From contig NZ_CP111079.1 of assembly GCF_026278245.1 (NCBI RefSeq), positions 2,544,501 through 2,608,500 on the forward strand: a stretch of DNA of 64,000 nt. Direction: 5' to 3'. The stretch is from Pontibacter kalidii (GTDB lineage Bacteria; Bacteroidota; Bacteroidia; Cytophagales; Hymenobacteraceae). Every line of letters starts with the position of its first letter. Within the stretch, counting starts at the first letter, position 1. Below are positions 27,546 to 34,739 of this stretch, one piece after another. The translations under genes and the position numbers were made by a program. The notes beneath the pieces were generated by a model, which did not search any database, was not told the origin of the DNA, and worked only from the letters and a program-made list of their open reading frames with translations.

Positions 27546-27635
27546 GGTTTTATACTTTATTTATACTTTGTAAAGGTACGCATCATCTGGCATCTTTTAC
27601 TTTTCCGGTTGCTGAAAGGATAACCGCTACCTGCC

Positions 27636-27941
27636 TCAGAAATTTTTACAGCCGTGTATGCAGCTGATGATGTGGGTGATGGCAGAGTCGGAAAGGGAAT
27701 AGTACACGTTCTTGCCTTCGCGCCTTGTCTCCACCAGGCCTTTGTCGCGCATGTTGGTAAGGTGGTGCGACAGCAATGACTGCTCTACTTGTAGCACTTC
27801 CTGCAGCTGACTCACCGTTAGCCGCTCTTTCTGCTCCAGCAGGTCTATGATACTGATGCGAACTGGATGCGCCACGCACTTCAGCACATAAGCCGCCCGC
27901 TCCAGCTTCTTCTGGTCCACCCGGACTTTTAAGGTACTCAT
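27636..27941 (-). CDS. ArsR-family winged-helix repressor
   Basis: A 101-residue repressor. ATG at 27941 gives MSTLKVRVDQKKLERAAYVL; a longer frame reaches into the operator-like dyad and is unlikely. Winged-helix core: VAHPVRISIIDLLEQKERLT, VEQSLLSHHLTNMRDKGLVE, RREGKNVYYSL. Cys22 lies in helix 1 (VLKCVAHP), and Cys94 and Cys98 lie in the C-terminal helix (SCIHGC). This spacing could support either metal binding or a dithiol/persulfide switch as in the SqrR/BigR branch; which one is not decidable here. It is first in a two-gene unit with the rhodanese lipoprotein and has a perfect dyad 25 bases upstream. Confidence 0.9.
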   Translation of the reverse strand: MSTLKVRVDQKKLERAAYVLKCVAHPVRISIIDLLEQKERLTVSQLQEVLQVEQSLLSHHLTNMRDKGLVETRREGKNVYYSLSDSAITHIISCIHGCKNF

Positions 27942-27965
27942 GTAAGGTAATATTAGGTTGGGAAA

Positions 27966-27989
27966 GTACATGAACATATCTTCATGTAC
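27966..27989. promoter_or_regulatory. operator-like dyad upstream of arsR
   Basis: Perfect inverted repeat: arm GTACATGAA (27966-27974), spacer CATATC, arm TTCATGTAC (27981-27989), located 25 bases before the arsR start codon. The inner TGAA-N6-TTCA resembles known ArsR/SmtB operators, so autoregulation is likely. Confidence 0.7.
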
Positions 27990-28230
27990 GTTATTTTAGT
28001 ACAACCCCGACATACTTATAGTTCCTTATTGCGCTCCTCCCTGCGGTATTAGCAGGCTCATTTTACCTTTATCACTTTCTAAGCTGGGTCTGTTAAAATA
28101 ATCCTACACCTGATAAACTGAAGAATATTAAGAATATCATTGAACTTTAATAAGATCACGTAGGTTTGGGCAATATTAATTTAGCACATGCTATACCCTG
28201 ACAGTTAACCACTTAACCCTTTCCAAGCAA

Positions 28231-29517
28231 ATGAAAACAGTTTTTACCCTGCCTTGGCGCGTAATTGCCCTTTGCTGCGCTATTTTTTACTTCCCGCTTA
28301 CAACGCATGCCCAGATCGGTATGGGCCCACGCCAGAATAGTTATACCCAGAGCTTCGATGGATTACCTGCCACGGGCACTGCCACCTGGAAAAGTGGCCA
28401 GGAATATTTTCCGGGATGGGCTGTTTACCGGACAAAAGGAGACACTATCATCACAGCGAACACAGGCCAGGGAAATACGGGCGGCCTCTACAGTTATGGA
28501 GCAACTGGCTCTACAGATAGGGCTTTGGGGTCTCTTGCGTCTACAAACGCCGGCCAATTTACCTACAATCTGCTGCTGCAGAATAATACAGGCAGTCCTA
28601 TAAAATCGGTGGAGGTGGATTATACCGGAGAGCAATGGCGAATCTCTAACATCACCGCGCCTCAACATGTTCTCTCGTTCTGGTATGCCATCACCAGCGA
28701 CCCAGCAAGTGTGAACACAACTCCTACCAATAATAAGGGCTGGACGGAGGTGCCGGAGCTAAAATTCTACGGTCCAAAGTTCTATTCAGCAGGAGGACCA
28801 GTAAACGGTAATGCTGCTGAGAACCGGGCTTTGTTGCACCACATCATCCAGACCGAGATTCCGGAGGGGCACTACCTGATGCTGCGCTGGAAGGATGCCG
28901 ATGAGACCGAAGCCGACCATGGCCTGGCCCTAGACGATGTAACCGTAACCTGGCATGCCCAAGCCGTGGATATGCCGGCGCCGCTTCCTGTGGAGCTGGC
29001 TTATTTTAATGTAAGTATAAAAGGTACTCAGGTAGAATTGCAGTGGCAAACCGCCAGCGAAGACCAGAACAGCCATTTTGTGGTGGAGCGCAGCCACGAT
29101 GGCAAAACGTATGAAGGGATAGGTATGGTGGCCGGCCACGGCACCACCGCACAAACCACCAACTATACCTACGTAGATCAGGTGCCGCTCGCCGGGACAT
29201 CTTATTACAGGCTAAAGCAGGTGGATGAGGACGAGAGTTATACTTACTCCAAAATAGTTTCCGTTAACAGAAAAGTTGCACAGCAGGTAAGCGTGTACCC
29301 GACCATTACCAATGGGGAGTTGCAGGTAAAATCCGGTGTGCGGCTGCAGCAGGCCATGGTGGTGGATGCCGTGGGACGAAAGTTGCTGGAGCAACAGCTA
29401 CAGCAGATTACCCCCAGCCATACTTTGGATGTGAGCCGCCTGGAAAGAGGAACTTATGTACTGGTGCTGCTGGATGAAGGTGGCAAGCGCCACGTAAGCA
29501 GGTTTGTGAGGCGCTAG
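28231..29517 (+). CDS. secreted protein with T9SS C-terminal sorting domain
   Basis: A 428-residue exported protein. Signal peptide MKTVFTLPWRVIALCCAIFY ending near THAQ. Residues ~30-230 form a beta-rich domain (SYTQSFDGLPATGTATW, LLQNNTGSPIKSVEVDYTGE, EGHYLMLRWKDADE, GLALDDVTV) of the kind found in many Bacteroidota surface proteins. This is followed by a fibronectin-like part with the common lead-in PLPVELAYFNVSIKGTQVEL and the matching QWQTASEDQNSHFVVERS. The last ~75 residues (VYPTITNGELQV to HVSRFVRR, with a GTYVLVLLD core) are a type A T9SS sorting domain, so it is probably exported and cleaved by PorU-type sortase. No enzyme motif is visible; binding or adhesion is a guess. Confidence 0.82.
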   Translation: MKTVFTLPWRVIALCCAIFYFPLTTHAQIGMGPRQNSYTQSFDGLPATGTATWKSGQEYFPGWAVYRTKGDTIITANTGQGNTGGLYSYGATGSTDRALGSLASTNAGQFTYNLLLQNNTGSPIKSVEVDYTGEQWRISNITAPQHVLSFWYAITSDPASVNTTPTNNKGWTEVPELKFYGPKFYSAGGPVNGNAAENRALLHHIIQTEIPEGHYLMLRWKDADETEADHGLALDDVTVTWHAQAVDMPAPLPVELAYFNVSIKGTQVELQWQTASEDQNSHFVVERSHDGKTYEGIGMVAGHGTTAQTTNYTYVDQVPLAGTSYYRLKQVDEDESYTYSKIVSVNRKVAQQVSVYPTITNGELQVKSGVRLQQAMVVDAVGRKLLEQQLQQITPSHTLDVSRLERGTYVLVLLDEGGKRHVSRFVRR

Positions 29518-29586
29518 AATCTGGTAGCCCGGCGAAGGCTTTCACGCTAAATTTTATACCTTTGGTTTTTGCCAAGCCTCAAAAAA

Positions 29587-30003
29587 ATGAAACCAAGCCT
29601 AAGTACTTACCTGCAGGGTGCAACCTTTATACTTGTGCTATCCGTTTTTGCTGCCTGCCAACCCACGGAAACCGGACAGCAGGAAAAAACCACAGCCGCC
29701 ACTACTCAGCCTGCGCAAACCATAACGGCTGCAGCTGCAAAAAGGCCGGCGCCTGAATTCTTTATCATACCGGAGGACATGGCGCGGAAACGCGTTTGGA
29801 TCTGCGAGGACAGTGAGTCTGATGTTTTCCATGTGCAGCACGACTGCCCCATCCTGGTGCAGTGCAAGGGCAAAGGCTCGTTTCGAAACCTGATACTGCC
29901 GCGCGCCGTGGAGGATTATGGCCGCTACAACTGCCAGGAGTGCAGCAAAGACCTCGACCTTATTTTTGACAAGGATGCCGTAAGAGAAATCGGAAGAAAA
30001 TAG
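29587..30003 (+). CDS. small lipoprotein with Cys/His module
   Basis: A 139-residue lipoprotein: MKPSLSTYLQGATFILVLSV then FAACQ (lipobox), a Thr/Ala-rich linker, and a Cys-rich module VWICEDSESDVFHVQHDC, ILVQCKGKG, AVEDYGRYNCQECSKDLDL. The module matches the C-terminal part of the thermonuclease-like lipoprotein at 17796 in the order C, S, V-aromatic-H, C, C-K, G-R, C. It is probably metal-binding; function unknown. The ATG at 29587 is chosen because the frame upstream overlaps a TACCTTTG box at 29557-29564 that may be its -7 element. Confidence 0.8.
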   Translation: MKPSLSTYLQGATFILVLSVFAACQPTETGQQEKTTAATTQPAQTITAAAAKRPAPEFFIIPEDMARKRVWICEDSESDVFHVQHDCPILVQCKGKGSFRNLILPRAVEDYGRYNCQECSKDLDLIFDKDAVREIGRK

Positions 30004-30032
30004 AAAAGTCCCCGCCGTGGCGGGGACTTTTC
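30003..30032. terminator. bidirectional intrinsic terminator
   Basis: Perfect 14-base arms GAAAAGTCCCCGCC and GGCGGGGACTTTTC separated by GT, between the convergent Cys-rich lipoprotein and universal stress genes. Confidence 0.9.
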
Positions 30033-30064
30033 TATTTGTGTAACGTGTTCTCCATACGTGCTGC

Positions 30065-30922
30065 TTATGCTTTCTTTTTGCCGTGCAGCACCAGCAGCGG
30101 CACCTTTGCCTGGTAGGTCATGCGTTCGGCAAGGCTTTGGGTGAACAAGCGCTTCAGAAACCCCTTCTCCCTCCGTACCAACGCCATCACATCGCCTCCT
30201 GCCTGGGTGTAATAGGCCATCAGCCCTTCATCGCGGTGCTTGTTTGTTAGCTCCTGGAACGAAAGCGGCACGTCCGGGAAGAGCCCCTGCAACTCCAGCC
30301 TAAAGGCGGCTGCCTCCTCGCCGTCCTGTTTGCCCTGGTCTTTCACGATGTGCACCACATCGATCTTGGCCCCAAAGCAGCTCCCCAACTCCACTACCTC
30401 TTCCATGGCGTGTACGTCTTCCTCGCTGTAATCGGAGGCGTAAACAATACGCTCTATTTTAGGGGAGGGCGCATGCTTCGGCACCGAGAGCACCGCGCAG
30501 CTCACCTCCTCCATCACGGATTCCGTATTGCTGCCTATCAGCAGTTCCTCCATGGTGCTGTCGAGGCCGGTGGTACCCATCACAATCAGGTCATAGCCTT
30601 CCTGTTTGCTTAGATGCTCGGCCACGTCTGTCAGCAGCGCTTCTTTCAGCAGGTAATCGCAGGAGAAGCCGCCATCACGGTTAGCCCCATACTTTTCCTC
30701 CAGGCGCAGTACAGTCGCTTTCAGCTTCTCAGCGGCATTGCGCATCTGCTCCCCCAGCAGTTCGCTTGCCACCAGTGCCGTCTCTGACGTGTCTACGATA
30801 GGCAGATGCACGACATGCAGCAGCGTCAGGTGTGCCCCGGCATGCTGCGCTGTGTGTACAGCATACTCCAAGGCCTTGTCCGAAGTAGCGGAGAAGTCCG
30901 TTGGACATAGTATTTTTCTCAT
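30065..30922 (-). CDS. universal stress protein, tandem Usp domains
   Basis: A 285-residue cytoplasmic protein made of two Usp domains, residues ~1-145 and ~155-285. The first has MRKILCPTDFSATSDKALEY and VMGTTGLDSTMEELLIGSNT followed by SVMEEVSCAVLSVPK, close to the ATP-binding G2xG9xG(S/T) pattern. The second is more divergent (IVYASDYSEEDVHAMEEVVE, VALVRREKGFLKRLFTQSLA). Tandem Usp proteins are common stress or starvation proteins in Bacteroidota; the partner is unknown. It stands alone as a single-gene unit with terminators nearby. Confidence 0.9.
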   Translation of the reverse strand: MRKILCPTDFSATSDKALEYAVHTAQHAGAHLTLLHVVHLPIVDTSETALVASELLGEQMRNAAEKLKATVLRLEEKYGANRDGGFSCDYLLKEALLTDVAEHLSKQEGYDLIVMGTTGLDSTMEELLIGSNTESVMEEVSCAVLSVPKHAPSPKIERIVYASDYSEEDVHAMEEVVELGSCFGAKIDVVHIVKDQGKQDGEEAAAFRLELQGLFPDVPLSFQELTNKHRDEGLMAYYTQAGGDVMALVRREKGFLKRLFTQSLAERMTYQAKVPLLVLHGKKKA

Positions 30923-31130
30923 TTTAGCGTTGGTTGTTGGTTTTGCTTGTGTGTTTATATCGGCATACTACTATGTACACGTGAAATCACAAAGGGATAT
31001 CTTACTTATTTCAGGCTTCTCATAGCTTATATACTAAGATCGAACTAAAATATTCGATTTATGCAGAATAAAATCCAAGTATGCTACCTCCTAACAGAAG
31101 ACATACAACCAGCCTGAGTACAATTAAGGT

Positions 31131-31170
31131 AAAAGCCCCGCTTGCATTTATATTAGCAAGCGGGGCTTTT
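31131..31170 (-). terminator. intrinsic terminator after otsAB
   Basis: Perfect 15-base arms (31131-31145 and 31156-31170; core GCCCCGCTTGC) with a ten-base loop, A-run on the left and T-run on the right. It directly follows the otsAB stop on the minus strand. Confidence 0.9.
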
Positions 31171-31186
31171 CTACTTTTATACTTTA

Positions 31187-33403
31187 TCAACCTGTCATGA
31201 GTGCGCCGGACGCCTGTTCCTGTGTGCTGCTCTGCAGCAGGCGGTCCAGCATCTCGCGGGCCTCCTGACAGGTATCCACGTGGTATTTGGCCACCGAAGA
31301 GGCATTTCCCACCTTTATGGTGTAGGAGTTGCGCGGCATGGCCTTGAAGATATCCTCATCGCCCCAGTCATCACCCACGGCCATCACGAACTTGTGCGGG
31401 AACTTGCTGAGCCAGTAACTTGAGGCCTTTCCTTTATTAATTTCCTGCGCCTTCACCTCTACGGCCATCTGCCCGTCGAGCACCTGCAGGTTACTGTTAG
31501 AGGCCAGGAAGTTGAGGTGGCTCACCAGCTCGCGGGCACGAAGCTCGCCCAAACCGGTTTCTACGCGGCGGTAATGCCACACCAGCGAGTACTCCTTCTC
31601 TTCAATAAAAGAGCCCGGCGTGCGGTCTACGTACAAATCCAGGATCAGGCGGATGTCCTTTTTCCAGTCGTCCATCAGGCTGAGCATGGTTTGCCAGCCG
31701 GTGCCGCGCTGCTTTATCCAGACGCCGTGTTCGGCAATGATGTCGATGTTGAGGTGGCCCAGCCAGTCCTGCATGGTGGCCTTCTCGCGGCTGCTCATCA
31801 CCACCACCCTGTTCTTGGGGTTGCTGCTCAGGCGTTCCAGCAGGTCCATCAGGTCGTCGTCGGGGCGTGCCATCAGCGGGCGGTGGCGGTAATCGACCAG
31901 GGCTCCGTCATACTCCAGGAAGAACAGGCGCGAGCTGGCGGACTCGTAAGCGTTGCTCATCTCCAGGAAGGTAGACTCGTCAAGGTAGGTGGTAGCCAGC
32001 GACAGCTGCTTGATCTTTACGTAAGACAGGCGATCCATGAACATACTTACCCAGTGGTGGATGTTGTATCTTTTCAGCGACTCCTGCATGTTGGCCATGT
32101 GCTGCTGCTGCTCATTCTCCGGCATCACCAGCGACTGGTAAATAGCGTCTACCATCTGGTTGATGTCGTTCGGATTTATTAGCAAGGCGTCCGAGAGCTC
32201 TTTGGAGGCCCCGGCCATTTCGCTAAGTATGAGCACGCCTTTCTGGTCCAGCTTGCTGGCCACGTACTCTTTGCACACCAGGTTCATACCATCGCGCATC
32301 GGGGTTACCAAGGCTACATCGGCCATACGGTAAAAGGCGGAGAGCGTCTCCAGCGGGTAAGAGCGGTAAAAGTACTGGATCGGGTTCCAGCTGATGTGGC
32401 TATACTTGCCGTTGATGCGGCCCACCAGTTCGTCTACCTCCTCTTTCAACTCCTTATACTTTTCCACGGCATCCCGGCTTGGCACCACCAGCATCAGCAA
32501 GGTTACCTTGTCATGGAACTCAGGGTATTTCTCCAGGAACAGTTCAAAGGCACGCAGGCGCTGCGGTATGCCCTTGGAGTAGTCGAGGCGGTCGATGGAA
32601 AGTATGATCTTCTCTGCGTTTAGGTTGCCCCGGTAGATGCGCTCCCGCTTCTTTACCTCCTCCATCGCGGCAGTGCCGGCATACTTCTCATAGTCGATGC
32701 CCATTGGGAACGAGTCTACAAGCAGAGAGCGGTTGGGCGTGTTTATCCAGCCGTGCATACTCCCGTAGCCCACCAGGCGGTTCACCGAGCTCAGGAAGTG
32801 GCGCATATCATCATAGGTATGGAAGCCAATAAGGTCGGAGCCTAGCATGCCCTCCAGCAACTCTTTGCGCCAGGGCAGCAGTCGGAACACTTCGTAGCTC
32901 GGGAACGGGATGTGCTGGAAGAAGCCTATTGTGCTCTCCGGCAGTTTCTCGCGCAGCATGCTTGGCAGCAGCAACAGTTGGTAGTCGTGCACCCAGATAG
33001 TGTCCTCCGGGCCTGCCTGCGCCACCACCGCCTCGCAATACTTCTGGTTCACTTCCACATAGGTTTCCCAGAGCTGCTGGTCGTAAATGGCATATTGGCT
33101 GAAGTAGTGGAAGGTGGGCCAGAGCGTCTCGTTGCTGAAGCCCTCGTAGAACTCCTTTATCTCTGTTTCGGTCAGGAAAACGGGCTGCATGTTCTCCGCT
33201 TTCAGATCCACCGCAATCTGCCCCTGCTTCTCCTCCTCTGTTACCACCTGGCCGGGCCAGCCAATCCAGAGGTTATCCCCCTCTTTGTAGATGGAGCCCA
33301 AACCGGTGGCCAAGCCCCCCTCGCTCGTCTTATAGTTAAATTCTCCGTCCTTCTCTTCCAGTTTTACAGGTAACCTGTTAGAAACAATAATCAGTTTTGC
33401 CAT
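31187..33403 (-). CDS. trehalose-6-phosphate synthase/phosphatase fusion (OtsA-OtsB)
   Basis: A 738-residue two-domain enzyme. Residues ~1-470 are a GT20 trehalose-6-phosphate synthase: [28 protein letters not shown] (UDP-sugar loop), [28 protein letters not shown] and [14 protein letters not shown]. Residues ~500-738 are a HAD-type trehalose phosphatase: [16 protein letters not shown] with the DxD-like start altered to EYDGA, and a late [11 protein letters not shown] metal site. Together they make trehalose from UDP-glucose and glucose-6-phosphate. ATG at 33403 is chosen because it gives the family start; the frame 34 codons upstream adds an unconserved stretch. In the first HAD motif the nucleophile Asp appears to be Glu (LEYDG), so phosphatase activity deserves checking. 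Stands alone beside the glgB/treS/glgE unit. Confidence 0.9.
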   Translation of the reverse strand: MAKLIIVSNRLPVKLEEKDGEFNYKTSEGGLATGLGSIYKEGDNLWIGWPGQVVTEEEKQGQIAVDLKAENMQPVFLTETEIKEFYEGFSNETLWPTFHYFSQYAIYDQQLWETYVEVNQKYCEAVVAQAGPEDTIWVHDYQLLLLPSMLREKLPESTIGFFQHIPFPSYEVFRLLPWRKELLEGMLGSDLIGFHTYDDMRHFLSSVNRLVGYGSMHGWINTPNRSLLVDSFPMGIDYEKYAGTAAMEEVKKRERIYRGNLNAEKIILSIDRLDYSKGIPQRLRAFELFLEKYPEFHDKVTLLMLVVPSRDAVEKYKELKEEVDELVGRINGKYSHISWNPIQYFYRSYPLETLSAFYRMADVALVTPMRDGMNLVCKEYVASKLDQKGVLILSEMAGASKELSDALLINPNDINQMVDAIYQSLVMPENEQQQHMANMQESLKRYNIHHWVSMFMDRLSYVKIKQLSLATTYLDESTFLEMSNAYESASSRLFFLEYDGALVDYRHRPLMARPDDDLMDLLERLSSNPKNRVVVMSSREKATMQDWLGHLNIDIIAEHGVWIKQRGTGWQTMLSLMDDWKKDIRLILDLYVDRTPGSFIEEKEYSLVWHYRRVETGLGELRARELVSHLNFLASNSNLQVLDGQMAVEVKAQEINKGKASSYWLSKFPHKFVMAVGDDWGDEDIFKAMPRNSYTIKVGNASSVAKYHVDTCQEAREMLDRLLQSSTQEQASGALMTG

Positions 33404-33604
33404 GCTCTGTGGTATTTTCCCCGGCAGGCAGTGCAGCAAGTGGTTCAGGCGCAGAAAAGCACTGCAGCTGTAGCCGGGTATTGGTTTATCTCCAGCGGTT
33501 GACACATATCAACCTACCTCACATACGTATAATCTGCGCGGCACGTTCTATAATATAGGTAAATATATATTAATAAATAAACCCGGCGTGGTCACGGGCG
33601 TCCT

Positions 33605-33777
33605 CCCCGCAGGATACCCTTCGGCCCGCAAAGCGGGGCAGCACCAGGATAGCGTGAGCGAAGCCGGCGATGCAATGCACCTGTGCAAGCCAGGGCACTC
33701 TACCGCGACAGCCTCTTCAATAACAGCGGTCACAGGGAGCACCTGCCTGGTAACCAGACAGGTGCAAACCCGCTCCC
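33605..33777. other. intergenic stretch with several hairpins, possible structured RNA or leader
   Basis: Within a 570-base gap between otsAB (minus) and a DUF2179 gene (plus). GC-rich, no convincing gene. Visible stems: CCCCGC/GCGGGG (33605-33610 with 33633-33638), TGCAC/GTGCA (33676-33680 with 33683-33687), ACCGC/GCGGT (33702-33706 with 33726-33730), GCACCTG/CAGGTGC (33739-33745 with 33759-33765, plus inner CTGG/CCAG), and GGGAGC/GCTCCC closing that hairpin. GCACCTG occurs twice directly and once inverted. Not matched to tRNA, RNase P, SRP RNA, tmRNA or a cobalamin riboswitch. 33404-33600 is AT-rich and 33778-33973 shows nothing further. Confidence 0.3.
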
Positions 33778-33973
33778 GCGCCGGATACCCGTTATACTTC
33801 AGGCCGCGGTGGGCGCTCCCGGTAAAGCCGCTAAACTATTTTCTTCAGATGCCGTTCCTGAAGCGGACACGCACGGGGCCCTGGCTGCGATCCGCAGCGA
33901 GTATGTGGCTAATAAGTTGCCCCCTTTGGCGAAGCTTTGTAACTTGAAGCTGCCGATTACAAAAGTATAGCAT

Positions 33974-34573
33974 ATGAGTTTCTTCGAAGGCATAGACCCG
34001 GTGATCGTTGACTGGGTGATCATCCCTGCCCTTATTTTCCTTGCCCGCATCTGCGACGTTACCCTGGGCACCCTCCGCATCGTGTTCGTGTCGAAGGGCG
34101 ACAAAGTGATGTCGCCCATACTTGGGTTCCTGGAAGTGCTGATCTGGCTGGTGGCCATTACGCAGGTGATGGAGAACCTGGACAACGTGGCCTCGTACCT
34201 GGCCTGGGCCGGCGGCTTTGCGATGGGCAACTTTCTGGGCCTGCGGGTGGAGCAGAAGCTGGCACTGGGCCAGATGGTGGTGCGCGTTATCACCGTGGAG
34301 CCCGCCGATGAGCTTATCAAGCGACTCTCCGGCCACGGCTATCGCCTCACCTGCGTGGATGCACGTGGCACCCGGGGCAGTGTAAACCTGCTGTTTATGA
34401 TCGTGAAGCGTAAAAAGCTACAGCACGTACTGGACATCATCCGAAGCTATAACCCACAGGCCTTTTACTCGGTGGAGGATGTGCGCTCTGTTGCCGATGT
34501 GGGGGTGCCACAGGCAGAAGAGCAGCGACAGCTAAGCCTGCGCAGGTTATTCCCGCTGCGGAAAGGCAAGTAG
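33974..34573 (+). CDS. DUF2179/DUF5698 membrane protein (UPF0316-like)
   Basis: A 199-residue protein with three N-terminal membrane helices (WVIIPALIFLARICDVTLG, GFLEVLIWLVAITQVM and LAWAGGFAMGNFLGL) followed by a cytoplasmic DUF2179 domain (VRVITVEPADELIKRLSGHG, RGSVNLLFMIVKRKKLQHVL, IIRSYNPQAFYSVEDVRSV). This is the UPF0316 architecture, in which the ARICDVTLGTLR and YRLTCVDARG pieces are typical. Biochemical role is unknown; in some bacteria relatives bind nucleotides or modulate transport. It has its own terminator and faces glgB convergently. Confidence 0.85.
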   Translation: MSFFEGIDPVIVDWVIIPALIFLARICDVTLGTLRIVFVSKGDKVMSPILGFLEVLIWLVAITQVMENLDNVASYLAWAGGFAMGNFLGLRVEQKLALGQMVVRVITVEPADELIKRLSGHGYRLTCVDARGTRGSVNLLFMIVKRKKLQHVLDIIRSYNPQAFYSVEDVRSVADVGVPQAEEQRQLSLRRLFPLRKGK

Positions 34574-34635
34574 GCAGAGGCTAAGTACTGCTTGCCACAG
34601 GTAACAAGTTTAAACTTCCTCTATTTTAAACCGAT

Positions 34636-34684
34636 AAAGGGAAGGCCGCCAAAGTATAATTTACACTTTGGCGGCCTTCCCTTT
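34636..34684. terminator. bidirectional intrinsic terminator
   Basis: Perfect 20-base arms (34636-34655 and 34665-34684, core GGAAGGCCGCC) with a nine-base loop, A-rich left end and T-rich right end, between the convergent DUF2179 and glgB genes. Confidence 0.9.
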
Positions 34685-34739
34685 TATACGTTACTAAAGG
34701 AGTCGCTCCCCAAAACGGATTCACGTTCAATTACCCGGC

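Noticed and set aside
33605..33777. Cobalamin riboswitch or RNase P RNA in the structured gap
   Set aside because: A CAGGGAGCACCTGCC piece recalls a B12 box and GGTGCAAACCCG recalls a B12 riboswitch part, but they are in the wrong order; the GAGGAAAGTCC core of RNase P is absent.
33588..33947. Open frame in the otsAB/DUF2179 gap
   Set aside because: The product is a Ser/Thr/Arg/Pro-rich string with no conserved pattern; the DNA is better described by its hairpins.
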